Both the position numbers and the translations under genes were made by a program. The notes under the pieces are model-generated. The model saw only the letters and a program-made list of their open reading frames with translations, was not told the origin of the DNA and did not search any database. A stretch of DNA of 64,000 bases, from assembly GCA_044226205.1 (NCBI GenBank), contig JBGAHL010000004.1, positions 1 through 64,000 on the forward strand. The letters run 5' to 3'. Numbering within the stretch: the stretch's first letter is position 1; each line of letters opens with the position of its first letter. This document shows, piece by piece, positions 16,638-25,275 of this stretch. The DNA is from M3007 sp044226205. Lineage in GTDB: Bacteria > Bacteroidota > Bacteroidia > Chitinophagales > Saprospiraceae.

Positions 16638-18002
16638 ATGACACAAGCCAACATTCTCATCGTCGACGACAACCCGGGCGTACTCAGCGCCGGCAAACTG
16701 CTCCTGAAACGGCACTTTTCGGAAGTGGAGACCACCCGCGACCCCGCCGAAATACCGGCCCTCTTCCGCGAACGCAACTACGACGTGGTGTTGCTCGACA
16801 TGAATTTCAACCGCAATAAAAACACCGGTCAGGAAGGTTTCGAGTGGCTGGGCAAAATCCTCGAACTCGATCCCTCGACCATCGTCGTGCTCATCACCGC
16901 CTACGGCGACGTCGAACTGGCGGTCCGCGCCATCAAAAACGGCGCGACGGATTTTGTGCTCAAACCCTGGGACAACGACAAACTGCTCGCAACCCTGCAC
17001 TCCGCCCTGCGCCTGAAAAACAGCCAGGACGAGGCCAGCCTGCTCAAATCCAAACAAACCGGCCGCAACCTCGCACAGGCCCGCGACCTGCCGGAAATCG
17101 TGTTTTGCAGCCCGGCCATGCAACAGGTGTTCGACACCATCCAGCGCGTAGCCGAAACGGACGCCAACGTGCTCCTGCTCGGCGAAAACGGCACCGGCAA
17201 AGACCTGATCGCACAGGCCATTCACGCACATTCCAGCCGCGCCGCCGAGAATTTCGTCAAAGTCGACCTCGGCGCGCTCACCGAATCGCTGTTCGAAAGC
17301 GAGCTGTTCGGCCACGTCAAAGGCGCTTTTACCGATGCCCGCGACGACCGGCCCGGCCGTTTCGAAGCCGCCGACGGTGGTACGATCTTCCTCGACGAGA
17401 TCGGCAACCTGGCCCTCAACCTGCAGTCCAAACTGCTTTCCGTGCTCCAAAACCGCATGATTACCCGCGTGGGCGCCAACCGCCCCCGCCCGGTCAACGT
17501 GCGCGTCGTGGCCGCCACCAACCAGAACCTCGACGAAATGGTGCGCCTGCGAACCTTCCGCCAGGACCTGCTCTACCGCATCAATACCATCGAAATCACC
17601 CTGCCGCCCCTGCGCGAACGCCCCGAAGACATCGAACTGCTCGGCCGCCATTTCATGCAACTCTTTGCCCAGCGCTACAACCGGCCGGTGCGCCAGCTCA
17701 GCCCCGCCTTGCTGCGCGAACTGAGCCGCTATGCCTGGCCCGGCAACGTGCGCGAACTCCAGCACGCCGTCGAACGCGCCGTTATCATGTCGAAAAGCGA
17801 CACCCTGCAACCCGAGGATTTTTTCCTCCAGAAAAGCGCGGGCGGCACCGCCGACCTGAATACCATGAACCTCGACGACATGGAAAAACTCCTGATTACC
17901 AAAGCGTTGGAAAAACATTACGGCAACATCACCGAAGCCGCCCAGGAGCTCGGCCTCACCCGGGCCTCGCTGTACCGGCGACTGGAAAAATATAAACTTT
18001 GA
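16638..18002 (+). CDS. NtrC-family sigma-54-dependent response regulator
   Basis: 454 residues from the ATG at 16638 (MTQANILIVDDNPG); an upstream extension of the frame is rejected because the receiver domain starts here. Receiver domain: acidic pair D10-D11, phospho-acceptor D54 in VLLDMN. AAA+ domain: Walker A GENGTGKD (about 181; GESGTGKE is usual), sigma-54 contact loop GAFTDA (about 228), Walker B GTIFLDEIGN, R-rich sensor region LPPLRERPEDI. C-terminal Fis-type helix-turn-helix: NITEAAQELGLTRASLYRRLEKY. It is a cytoplasmic transcription activator. It is divergent from the exporter operon and 11 bp before its kinase. I infer that it binds the GTyCG dyads. Confidence 0.95.
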   Translation: MTQANILIVDDNPGVLSAGKLLLKRHFSEVETTRDPAEIPALFRERNYDVVLLDMNFNRNKNTGQEGFEWLGKILELDPSTIVVLITAYGDVELAVRAIKNGATDFVLKPWDNDKLLATLHSALRLKNSQDEASLLKSKQTGRNLAQARDLPEIVFCSPAMQQVFDTIQRVAETDANVLLLGENGTGKDLIAQAIHAHSSRAAENFVKVDLGALTESLFESELFGHVKGAFTDARDDRPGRFEAADGGTIFLDEIGNLALNLQSKLLSVLQNRMITRVGANRPRPVNVRVVAATNQNLDEMVRLRTFRQDLLYRINTIEITLPPLRERPEDIELLGRHFMQLFAQRYNRPVRQLSPALLRELSRYAWPGNVRELQHAVERAVIMSKSDTLQPEDFFLQKSAGGTADLNTMNLDDMEKLLITKALEKHYGNITEAAQELGLTRASLYRRLEKYKL

Positions 18003-18013
18003 ACGATCGCCCC

Positions 18014-19360
18014 ATGTCCCGTTCCTTTACCAATGTCCTGATTTTGCGGATCGTCGCGCTGGCGGCGCTGCTCGGTCTTGCGGCGTGGATGACCCCCTCG
18101 CCGATGCTGCGCTGGCTCGCCGTGTTGCCGCTGATCGGCGCCCTGGTGCTGACGTTGGGGCTAATCCACTACGTGACAGACACCAACCGGCGGCTGGCGC
18201 GTTTTTTTGAAAGCGTGCGCTACTCGGACTTTGCCATCCGTTTTTCGTCGGGCAGGGAAAAAGGCGACTCGTTCGAGGCTGTCAACCGGCAGTTCAACGA
18301 GGTGCTGGAAGCCTTTCGCCAGACAAGAGCGGAAAAAGAAGCCAATCTGTTGTTTCTCAATACGATAGTGCAACATTTGGGAACGGGCGTTTTGGCCTTC
18401 GACCGCCAGAACAACATCCTTTTGTCCAACAATGCCGCGTTCCAGACCCTCGGCGTGTACCGGCTGCACCACCTGCACGAACTCCCGGCAAGGCACTCGG
18501 CGCTGCAGGAATTTGCCCAAAACCTGACGACCAAGGGCAAAATCCTGTACCAGGCCGAACCCGGTCGCCAACTGGCCGTGCAGGGCGTGGCGCTCAACCT
18601 GCAAGGCCGTGCCGTGCGGCTGCTCACCCTTCAAAACATCCACCCCGAACTCCAGCGCAAGGAACTCGATGCCTGGCGCGACCTCACCCGCGTCCTGCGC
18701 CACGAGATCATGAACTCCGTCACGCCCATCGTTTCGCTGGTCGAAACCATGCAGGACATCCTGCCCCGCGACGAGCAACAGGCGCCGCCCTCCCGCGCCG
18801 ACCTCGCCGACCTGTCCGAAGCCCTCGAAGTGGTGGGCGCCCGCAGCCGCGCCCTGATGGATTTCGTGCAGGCCTACCGCAGTTTTTCCGCCATCCCCGA
18901 GCCCAAGCCCGAGGCCATTCCCGCCCGTCGACTGCTCGACCACATCGTGCAGTTGTTCAACGCCAACCAGCGCGGCGGCGAGCAGACCATCCGTATCGAA
19001 GCCTTCGTGGCGCCCGAAGACCTGGTGATCGAAGCCGATGCCGGGCAAATTGAAATGGTGCTGCTCAACCTCGTGAAAAATGCCCGTGAAGCGCTGCAAA
19101 CCTCCGAACAAACGGAAAAACGCATCATTTTGCGCGCCGGACAAGACGAAAAAGGGAAACCTTTTATTGAAGTAGACGACAACGGCCCCGGCATTGCGCC
19201 CGACTTGCTCGACGAGATTTTTATTCCCTTTTTCACCACCAAAGCCAGCGGAACAGGGGTGGGTTTGAGCATCTCCCGGCAGATTATGCAATTGCACGGC
19301 GGCAATATTCGCGTGAGCTCCACCCTCGGCGCAGGCACCCGTTTCGTTTTGGCTTTTTAA
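18014..19360 (+). CDS. Sensor histidine kinase partner of the NtrC-type regulator
   Basis: 448 residues from the ATG at 18014; a TTG at 17999 overlapping the regulator stop is the alternative. Two adjacent membrane helices (about 8-30 and 35-57) leave almost no periplasmic loop, so it probably senses within the membrane or in the cytoplasm. Then come a HAMP-like linker, a PAS-like region (GVLAFDRQNNILLSNNAAF), an H-box with the phospho-accepting His in VLRHEIMNSVTP (about 230), an N-box VLLNLVKNAREAL, a G1 box DDNGPGIAP, and G2 GTGVGLSISRQIM. This is a complete NtrB-like orthodox kinase. It is translationally close to the regulator, with which it surely pairs. Confidence 0.93.
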   Translation: MSRSFTNVLILRIVALAALLGLAAWMTPSPMLRWLAVLPLIGALVLTLGLIHYVTDTNRRLARFFESVRYSDFAIRFSSGREKGDSFEAVNRQFNEVLEAFRQTRAEKEANLLFLNTIVQHLGTGVLAFDRQNNILLSNNAAFQTLGVYRLHHLHELPARHSALQEFAQNLTTKGKILYQAEPGRQLAVQGVALNLQGRAVRLLTLQNIHPELQRKELDAWRDLTRVLRHEIMNSVTPIVSLVETMQDILPRDEQQAPPSRADLADLSEALEVVGARSRALMDFVQAYRSFSAIPEPKPEAIPARRLLDHIVQLFNANQRGGEQTIRIEAFVAPEDLVIEADAGQIEMVLLNLVKNAREALQTSEQTEKRIILRAGQDEKGKPFIEVDDNGPGIAPDLLDEIFIPFFTTKASGTGVGLSISRQIMQLHGGNIRVSSTLGAGTRFVLAF

Positions 19361-19493
19361 ACAGGTTAAAGCCTGATAATCAAGTTTATTTTTGAAAATT
19401 AATTTTTCAGAAATTTTTGAAACTTAATAGGCGAGCGCTTGTTTCCTGAAAAACAAGGCTGGAAAAACAGCCGAAACTTCAACGGAAACTACG

Positions 19494-21002
19494 ATGAAAA
19501 TATCCTTCCGCCTGCCCGACGCGCCTCAGCTCGCGGCCTTTCTGGAAAAAGAAAAAGATCGACCTTTCACCTACCCCGGCGTCGGCCAAACGGCTGATCC
19601 GGAGGCCCGCGTCGCCGGCTTCGATCACGACGCGCAATGCGTGGCCGTGGGCCGCGGGGCCGCCGATTTTGAACGGGCCAAACAGGCCCTGCGCGAATGG
19701 GCGCATTTCCCGCCGGCATGGACGCGCATTTTGCCCGAACGGGCGCCGATCGAGGCGGGCCGCACCATCGGCATGTTTTTCAAGCTGCTCGGGCTGTGGT
19801 GGCACAACTCCTGCCGCATCGTGTACGTCATCGACGAGCCGGGGCAGTTCGGCTTTGCCTACGGCACCCTGCCCGCGCACATCGAACGCGGGGAGGAGGT
19901 TTTTCTGGTTCGGCTCGACGCGGAGGGGACCGTTTGGTACGAGATTCGGGCATTTTCGCGTCCCAGGGCAACGATCGCCAGTCTGGGTTATCCCGTGGTG
20001 CGGCTTTGGCAGGAAAAATTTCGTCAGGATTCGGCAGCCGCCGTGGCCGCTTTTATCCGAACCGAACAGCCCGAAACTGCCGCCTCGTTCACGCCGGACA
20101 GCTGGCTGCTGCGCATCGCCTTGGCCCTGGTGTTTGGCCTCGGGCTTTGGCCGGGCACGTTCATGGGGCATGATTACGGCAATTTGCCGCTGGTTTTTGC
20201 CTTTTTCGTCGTGACGCCGGCGGTGTGGTTGCTGGCGGTACAACATCATCCCGAGCTGTTGCCGCTGCATCGCCGGATACGGCCCTTCCTGTTGCCGTCG
20301 GCGTTGCTGGCCGCGGCGGCCTTGTTTCAGCCCGTGGGCTGGACGGCTGTCTTGCTCACCGCGCCGTGGTTGTTGGTGGTCGTCGGCATGTCGTTCGGCG
20401 GCTTATGGCAGCTTCTGAAAACAAAAATATCCCTTGAAAAAGCGGTTCTGGCGGCCGGACTGGCTTATCTGATAATCGGCGGAGCGGCTGCGCTGGCCGA
20501 GCGGGGCGGCTGGACGGTTTTCGATTTCGGCGCCGACCTGATTCGCCTGACGGCACTTCATTTTCACTTTGCGGGGTTTGCCTTTACGGTTTTGATGGCC
20601 CTCGGCGCGCGGTTTTTGCCCTTTTGGTGGTCGCGCGCGGCAGCCGGAGCCGTGGCGTTGGGCGTGCCGCTGACGGCGGTCGGAATCACCGCAACCCAGT
20701 TGCAAATCGGTCCTGGACTGGAGACTTTCGCGGCGGTCTGGATGGCTTTGTCCGGACTGGCCGGCGCGCTGGTCTGGGTCGTGTCGGGCGTTCGGCAACG
20801 AAACGGCTGCTTGCTGAGCGGGGGAGCCGTGTTGAGCCTTGCGATGCTGCTGGCCCTGGGGTACGCCTTGCGTGTTGTGATGCCCGATTTTGCCTTGTCG
20901 CTCAACCAGATGCGCGCGGTGCATGGCAGTTTGAACGGTTTTGTGGCGGTGCCGCTGGCGGTGTTGGGGTTTTGGCAAATGAAGGCGGTGCGGCAAGGAT
21001 GA
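19494..21002 (+). CDS. DUF1990 domain fused to YndJ-like membrane domain
   Basis: 502 residues. The N-terminal 170 or so form a DUF1990 domain (FTYPGVGQT at the start, FGFAYGTLPAHIERGEE in the middle, WYEIRAFSRP later). A linker with KFRQDSAAAVAAF follows, then about nine to ten hydrophobic helices including LTALHFHFAGFAFTVL, the histidine-rich signature of YndJ-like proteins. Neither part has a firm biochemical role. The fusion suggests a soluble domain anchored at the inner membrane. It follows the kinase by 133 bp of AT-rich DNA and is convergent with cdsA, with four bases between the stop codons. Confidence 0.85.
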   Translation: MKISFRLPDAPQLAAFLEKEKDRPFTYPGVGQTADPEARVAGFDHDAQCVAVGRGAADFERAKQALREWAHFPPAWTRILPERAPIEAGRTIGMFFKLLGLWWHNSCRIVYVIDEPGQFGFAYGTLPAHIERGEEVFLVRLDAEGTVWYEIRAFSRPRATIASLGYPVVRLWQEKFRQDSAAAVAAFIRTEQPETAASFTPDSWLLRIALALVFGLGLWPGTFMGHDYGNLPLVFAFFVVTPAVWLLAVQHHPELLPLHRRIRPFLLPSALLAAAALFQPVGWTAVLLTAPWLLVVVGMSFGGLWQLLKTKISLEKAVLAAGLAYLIIGGAAALAERGGWTVFDFGADLIRLTALHFHFAGFAFTVLMALGARFLPFWWSRAAAGAVALGVPLTAVGITATQLQIGPGLETFAAVWMALSGLAGALVWVVSGVRQRNGCLLSGGAVLSLAMLLALGYALRVVMPDFALSLNQMRAVHGSLNGFVAVPLAVLGFWQMKAVRQG

Positions 21003-21006
21003 CTTT

Positions 21007-21717
21007 TTACATCCACAATCCCGCCACCGCCCCTGCCACCAGCCAGCTATCAAAACGATCGAGCACGCCGCCATGCCCGGGGATCAGCTGGCTGAAATCC
21101 TTGACGCCGTGCCGGCGTTTGTAATACGAAGCCAGCCAGTCGCCCGACAGCGCGGCGGCACAGAGCACAACTCCGTAGCCCACCGCGTGCAGCTGGTCGA
21201 GTCCGGCCCAGTCGCGGGTCAGCACGGACGTGGCCAGCGCGGCGGCTGTGCCGCCGAGGAGCCCTTCGACGGTTTTGTTCGGACTGACTCGCGGAAACAG
21301 TTTGTGGCGCCCCAGCAACTGGCCGAAGATTTGGCAAAAACCGTCGAAACAAAAGACCGTCAGGAAAACGTACAACAGTTTTTGCGAATCGAAAGAATGC
21401 GCCATTCGCATAAAACCGGCCGCAGACAACCCGAAAATCAGCCCGCTTAGCTGGTAAAACCGGTTGGGAAGCGGCGCCTCTTTCCGCACTTTGAACAGCT
21501 CCCACAGCCCGCCTGCAACGATGGCCAGAGCCAGCATCCAGAACTGTCCCCGCAGGTACATCATCACCCCGATCAGGCCGTACACCAGCACGACGTAAAC
21601 GAGCAACTTGCGCCAGCGGGCGCTGCGAACGTCCGGGGGCTGACGGCGCGCCGCCAGCGCCGTGCCCAAGGCCCCCACAATGAAATAAGCGCCGACGATG
21701 GTAAAAACAGGATGCAT
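21007..21717 (-). CDS. cdsA: Phosphatidate cytidylyltransferase (CdsA family)
   Basis: 236 residues from the ATG at 21717 (MHPVFTIVGAYF), placing the start three bases below the stop of the next gene; the longer open frame overlaps that gene and is not conserved-looking. It has about seven to eight membrane helices. The C-terminal CdsA signature is clear: SGDWLASYYKRRHGVKDF followed by LIPGHGGVLDRFDS. The reaction makes CDP-diacylglycerol from phosphatidate and CTP at the inner membrane. It is likely co-transcribed with the CDP-alcohol phosphatidyltransferase upstream, which would use its product. A second, more standard CdsA may exist elsewhere, since this copy is somewhat short. Confidence 0.85.
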   Translation of the reverse strand: MHPVFTIVGAYFIVGALGTALAARRQPPDVRSARWRKLLVYVVLVYGLIGVMMYLRGQFWMLALAIVAGGLWELFKVRKEAPLPNRFYQLSGLIFGLSAAGFMRMAHSFDSQKLLYVFLTVFCFDGFCQIFGQLLGRHKLFPRVSPNKTVEGLLGGTAAALATSVLTRDWAGLDQLHAVGYGVVLCAAALSGDWLASYYKRRHGVKDFSQLIPGHGGVLDRFDSWLVAGAVAGLWM

Positions 21718-21719
21718 GA

Positions 21720-22301
21720 CTACCAGTTGTTTTTCAATACCCAATACAAACCTTTCACGTTGGAACGGCGCTCGCGAAGGCGGAGAAGCACGATGATTTC
21801 TTCCAGTTTGGCCAGGCAGCCGACGCTGATCATCAGGACATAAAACCATTCCACATTACCAAAACCCAACAGCCACAACAGAAAGGCGCCCTGCAGATAG
21901 CCGGTGATCTTGCAGCCGTACAAATGAAGGCCGATAATGCCGCCAAAACGGGCAAAAACCGTGATCAAACTGCCCAAATACAAGGCTGCAAACACAGAAA
22001 GCCCGATTTTATGCTCCACCACAAAGGCCCATTCGAAGCGAAAAATGCCGCCGTAGGCGAGGAGGTAACTCCCCACGTCGGCCCAGGAATCGAGCCGCGC
22101 GCCGATGCGGGTTTGCTGGTTGAAATTGCGGGCGATAAAGCCGTCGAGGATGTCGGTCAGCAGGCTGAAAGCCAGCAGGCCGGCAAAAACCGGCCGGTTG
22201 CCGGACCACAAGAACCAGGCAATCACCGGAAAAACGGCAATGCGATACAGCGAAAGGACATTGGGAATGGTCCAGAATCGTTCGGGAGCGGCTTCGTTCA
22301 T
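21720..22301 (-). CDS. CDP-alcohol phosphatidyltransferase
   Basis: 193 residues from the ATG at 22301 (MNEAAPERFWTIPN). The family motif DG-x2-AR-x8-G-x3-D-x3-D is complete in DGFIARNFNQQTRIGARLD followed by SWAD, with five to six membrane helices around it. These enzymes transfer a phosphatidyl group from CDP-diacylglycerol to an alcohol such as glycerol-3-phosphate, serine or inositol; the acceptor cannot be read here. N-terminal IPNVLSLYRI resembles PgsA-type proteins. It is immediately upstream of the CdsA gene on the same strand and divergent from a lipid kinase gene, so the three form a lipid synthesis cluster. Confidence 0.85.
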   Translation of the reverse strand: MNEAAPERFWTIPNVLSLYRIAVFPVIAWFLWSGNRPVFAGLLAFSLLTDILDGFIARNFNQQTRIGARLDSWADVGSYLLAYGGIFRFEWAFVVEHKIGLSVFAALYLGSLITVFARFGGIIGLHLYGCKITGYLQGAFLLWLLGFGNVEWFYVLMISVGCLAKLEEIIVLLRLRERRSNVKGLYWVLKNNW

Positions 22302-22360
22302 GGCGCAAATTGGTTTTGCCAAAAGTAGCGCTAAATTTATGGGAACAAATTCCTGACCGC

Positions 22361-23002
22361 ATGACGGATCAATGGTGGCATGTTTGCTGGCTGGCGCTGG
22401 GGTTCTCTGCACTTTTTGCCGCGGCAGAAACGATGCATCGCGGGCTCGGTATGCCGAGTGAATGGTCGCGCAAATTCATGCACATCAGCGGCGGACTTTT
22501 ATCGCTGTCGATGCCGCTGCTGTTCGACAACCCCTGGTTTATCTTCGGGCTGACGGCGGCGTTCGGCGGCCTTTTATGGATTAGCCGGCGGCTCGGATGG
22601 CTCGATTCGGTGCATCGGGTGGATCGGATTTCCTACGGAAGTTTGTTGTTTCCCGTGCCGGTCCTGTTGTGTTTCTGGCTCGGCTGGTGGCGGCACGACT
22701 GGCTTTTGTTTCGCCTGCCGATTTTGATCCTGACCCTGGCCGACCCGGCCGCTTTTTTCATCGGAAAGCTTTTGTCGCGGGGTGTCGCAGCGCGCGGGAG
22801 CAGCGGCAAAACCCTGGGCGGATCGGCTGCTTTTGCACTCGTCGCCGGGGCGTGTTGCTGGTATTTTTTACCTGAAAAACCCGTATTGGCCGCTGTTATT
22901 TGCGTTTTTACAACCCTGGCGGAAGCATGGAGCAGCCGGGGCTGGGACAATCTTACGGTGCCCGTGGCAGCGGCCGGCTTGCTGCTTGTGACCGCCCCTT
23001 GA
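22361..23002 (+). CDS. Prenol/diacylglycerol kinase-like membrane protein (SEC59/DGK1/VTE5 family)
   Basis: 213 residues from the ATG at 22361 (MTDQWWHVCWLALG). It has about six to seven membrane segments. Family marks: RKFMHISGG in the first third, DPAAFFIGKLL (the GDAFAS-like position), SGKTLGGSAAF, and near the end LAEAWSSRGWDNLTVPVAA, which is characteristic of CTP-dependent dolichol/phytol kinase-like proteins. The likely reaction is phosphorylation of a lipid alcohol, for example a prenol or diacylglycerol, in the inner membrane. It is divergent from the CDP-alcohol transferase and CdsA genes with 59 bp between starts, supporting a shared lipid function. Confidence 0.75.
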   Translation: MTDQWWHVCWLALGFSALFAAAETMHRGLGMPSEWSRKFMHISGGLLSLSMPLLFDNPWFIFGLTAAFGGLLWISRRLGWLDSVHRVDRISYGSLLFPVPVLLCFWLGWWRHDWLLFRLPILILTLADPAAFFIGKLLSRGVAARGSSGKTLGGSAAFALVAGACCWYFLPEKPVLAAVICVFTTLAEAWSSRGWDNLTVPVAAAGLLLVTAP

Positions 23003-23064
23003 AAGGGTATTTTTAAAAAGCCGTGGATTTTTTTAACATAAACAGGCAGCAAATTTCTCTTTAC

Positions 23065-23091
23065 TTGCATCTTTCAAAGCGCGTACCTTCG
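23065..23091 (+). promoter_or_regulatory. Weak Bacteroidota-type promoter before the ECF sigma factor
   Basis: TTG (23065-23067), 16 bases, then TACCTTCG (23084-23091), one mismatch from TAnnTTTG. The spacing is shorter than the usual 19-21, so this is only a candidate. Confidence 0.3.
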
Positions 23092-23142
23092 GGGAATCCC
23101 CGCGAAGCCGGCCCTTTGGACAATTAGCGATTCTAATCCGTT

Positions 23143-23682
23143 TTGACTGAAACTGAACTCATTCAAGGTTGTCTGCGCGGGTCGGCGCAGTGTCAGCATC
23201 AATTGTACGAGCGATTCGCCGGCAAGATGTACGCCGTATGCCTGCGCTATGCGCGCACGCCATCGGATGCGGCAGACATTTTGCAGGAGGGTTTCGTCAA
23301 GGTGTTCACCAAGCTGGGCCAATTCCAGTTTCAGGGTTCTTTCGAAGGTTGGATACGGCGCATCATGGTCAACACCGCGCTGCGGACTTATCAGCGGCAG
23401 CGATTTGACCACGAGACCTCGGGCTACGAACGGCTGCCCGATCATCCGGTCGATCCCGACGCCTTGTCGAGCCTTTCCGAGGCTGAATTACTGCGCCTGA
23501 TCGCCCGTTTGCCCGACGGTTATCGCGTGGTGTTCAACCTGGTCGCCATCGAAGGGTTTTCGCATGCGGAAGCAGCGGAAATGCTTAATATACAAGAAAG
23601 TACCTCCCGTTCGCAATTGACCAAAGCCAGACGATGGCTGGTCGAGCAACTGGAAAAAATACAACGAGTGCCCCGAACCTGA
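23143..23682 (+). CDS. ECF-type RNA polymerase sigma factor
   Basis: 179 residues, starting at TTG (MTETELIQGCLRGS); no in-frame ATG precedes the conserved region, and this N-terminus is typical for Bacteroidota ECF factors. Region 2 includes YARTPSDAADILQEGFVKVF and the DNA-melting part FEGWIRRIMVNTALRTYQR. Region 4 is LPDGYRVVFNLVAIEGFSH with helix-turn-helix AEAAEMLNIQESTSRSQLTKAR. It directs RNA polymerase to a dedicated promoter set. The next gene, 58 bp on, encodes a single-span protein with the topology of an anti-sigma or signal transducer and is likely its partner. Confidence 0.92.
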   Translation: MTETELIQGCLRGSAQCQHQLYERFAGKMYAVCLRYARTPSDAADILQEGFVKVFTKLGQFQFQGSFEGWIRRIMVNTALRTYQRQRFDHETSGYERLPDHPVDPDALSSLSEAELLRLIARLPDGYRVVFNLVAIEGFSHAEAAEMLNIQESTSRSQLTKARRWLVEQLEKIQRVPRT

Positions 23683-23740
23683 ACACAAAAACTACTCTTA
23701 TCCCATACGTCCTGTGCCTGATGCAGGGCGACGTTTAATC

Positions 23741-25141
23741 ATGCAACAACAACCTGACATCGACAAATTGCTTAGGGAACGTCTGCAAGGCGCAGAGGTG
23801 GCCCCGCCGGCTTTTGTCTGGCCCAACGTCGAGCGCGCCCTGCGCCGCCGGCGTCGCCGTTTTGTCTTTTTCTGGCTGTTCGGTTCAGCCCTTGTTTTTG
23901 CCGGAGCAGGCGCATATTGGCTGTTGAACCGGCCAGACGGGCCGGCCTTGGCACACGAAACGCGGAATTCGCACGAAGCGCCCGTTTTGCAAGCCGACAA
24001 GGGCCCGGCAGCGGCGCTGGAGTCCGGCCAATTTGCTTCCGGCCAGCCGGCAGCGGCGGTTTCGCCTTCCGCTGCCCCGACGGAATCCGCCCGACCGGCC
24101 GCAGCCAAGGAGACCGCTCTTGCCGCCCCGACAACCGGGAGCGGGGGGACGACCCGGGCGCCGCAGTTTGAAAAAAACAATGCCTCGTCGCCGCTTCCGG
24201 CCGTCGCTGTTCTGCCGCCCGCGGAAGCGCCCGCAGCCGACTTGCCCGCAACGGCAACCGCCATTTCGGCGCCGGTACGCCCCGAAGCAAGCCCCTTGCT
24301 CGAAGGCCCCCGACTGAGTTTGCTGCCGCTGCCTTCGAACGAGATCCGTACCGCTGAGTTCAAACTTGATTTGAAACCCTCGAAAAAGCGGCGGGCACGC
24401 AGAAACTGCTACGATTTTGAGAAAAAATCGAGCGTTTGGCTGCTGGATGCCTACGCAGGCCCGTCAGTGGCCAGAAAAACCCTGCGCGCCGATTACGACA
24501 ACCAGCCCTATCTGAACCGCCGGCTCGACACCGAGCGCCGCGACTGGGCCTACAACGCCGGGCTGCGCGCGTCGTGGCTGTTCGACAAACATTTCCTGTT
24601 GCGCACAGGTCTGCACTACGACCAGTTTACAGAAGTATTCGAATACATCAACCCCGACGACGTGCGCTACCTCGTCGAATACACCACCGAGATCGTCAAC
24701 GGGCAGCCCGTAACCAAGGCCGACACGCTCGACATCGATTTTGGTGAGAGCTATGTCAAAACATTCAACCGCTTCGGGCTGCTCGACATTCCGCTGGTAG
24801 CCGGGGTGGAATGGCGGCAGGGCAATGGCGGTATTTCGCTCAATGCGGGCCTTAGTTTTAATGTCCTGTTCTGGAAAGAGGGCAAGATCATGGCGCCCGG
24901 AGCCGACTTGCCCGCGTCTTTTACACCCGGCGACAACGGACTCGATGTTTTCCGGACGCGAGTCGGGCTGAGTGCCAGCGGCAGCGCACAGTTCTTTTAT
25001 CATTTGCAACCTCGCCTGCGGGTATTTGCCGAGCCCTACTACCGGCACGTGCTGAAACCCGTCAATCAGCCGAACCATCCGGTCGAGCAACGGTACGGAA
25101 TCGGCGGAGTCCGGCTGGGGATGACGATGATCATCGACTGA
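23741..25141 (+). CDS. Single-span protein with outer-membrane-barrel-like C-terminal domain, sigma-factor neighbour
   Basis: 466 residues from the ATG at 23741. Cytoplasmic N-terminus with PDIDKLLRERLQGAEV and an Arg-rich stretch, one membrane helix (about 49-66, FFWLFGSALVFAGAGAYWLL), then about 130 residues rich in Ala, Pro and Ser, then a C-terminal domain with alternating aromatic strands (GLRASWLFDKHFLLRTGLHY, FAEPYYRHVLKPVN) resembling PorT-like barrels. The N-terminal third has the layout of an anti-sigma factor. Its place directly after the ECF gene suggests it holds or senses for that sigma factor. No zinc-binding HxxxCxxC motif is seen. The barrel-like end fused to an inner-membrane helix is puzzling. 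Confidence 0.7.
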   Translation: MQQQPDIDKLLRERLQGAEVAPPAFVWPNVERALRRRRRRFVFFWLFGSALVFAGAGAYWLLNRPDGPALAHETRNSHEAPVLQADKGPAAALESGQFASGQPAAAVSPSAAPTESARPAAAKETALAAPTTGSGGTTRAPQFEKNNASSPLPAVAVLPPAEAPAADLPATATAISAPVRPEASPLLEGPRLSLLPLPSNEIRTAEFKLDLKPSKKRRARRNCYDFEKKSSVWLLDAYAGPSVARKTLRADYDNQPYLNRRLDTERRDWAYNAGLRASWLFDKHFLLRTGLHYDQFTEVFEYINPDDVRYLVEYTTEIVNGQPVTKADTLDIDFGESYVKTFNRFGLLDIPLVAGVEWRQGNGGISLNAGLSFNVLFWKEGKIMAPGADLPASFTPGDNGLDVFRTRVGLSASGSAQFFYHLQPRLRVFAEPYYRHVLKPVNQPNHPVEQRYGIGGVRLGMTMIID

Positions 25142-25275
25142 TGTAACTAGTACAATATCAACGAAAAAGACAATTAACCTTAATTTTTCAAAGGGGCAGG
25201 CAGCGCAATCCGGAGCGGAACGAATCTTGTACCCGAAATCACCTGAACACCAAGCCTATCACAACGAATTTTATC

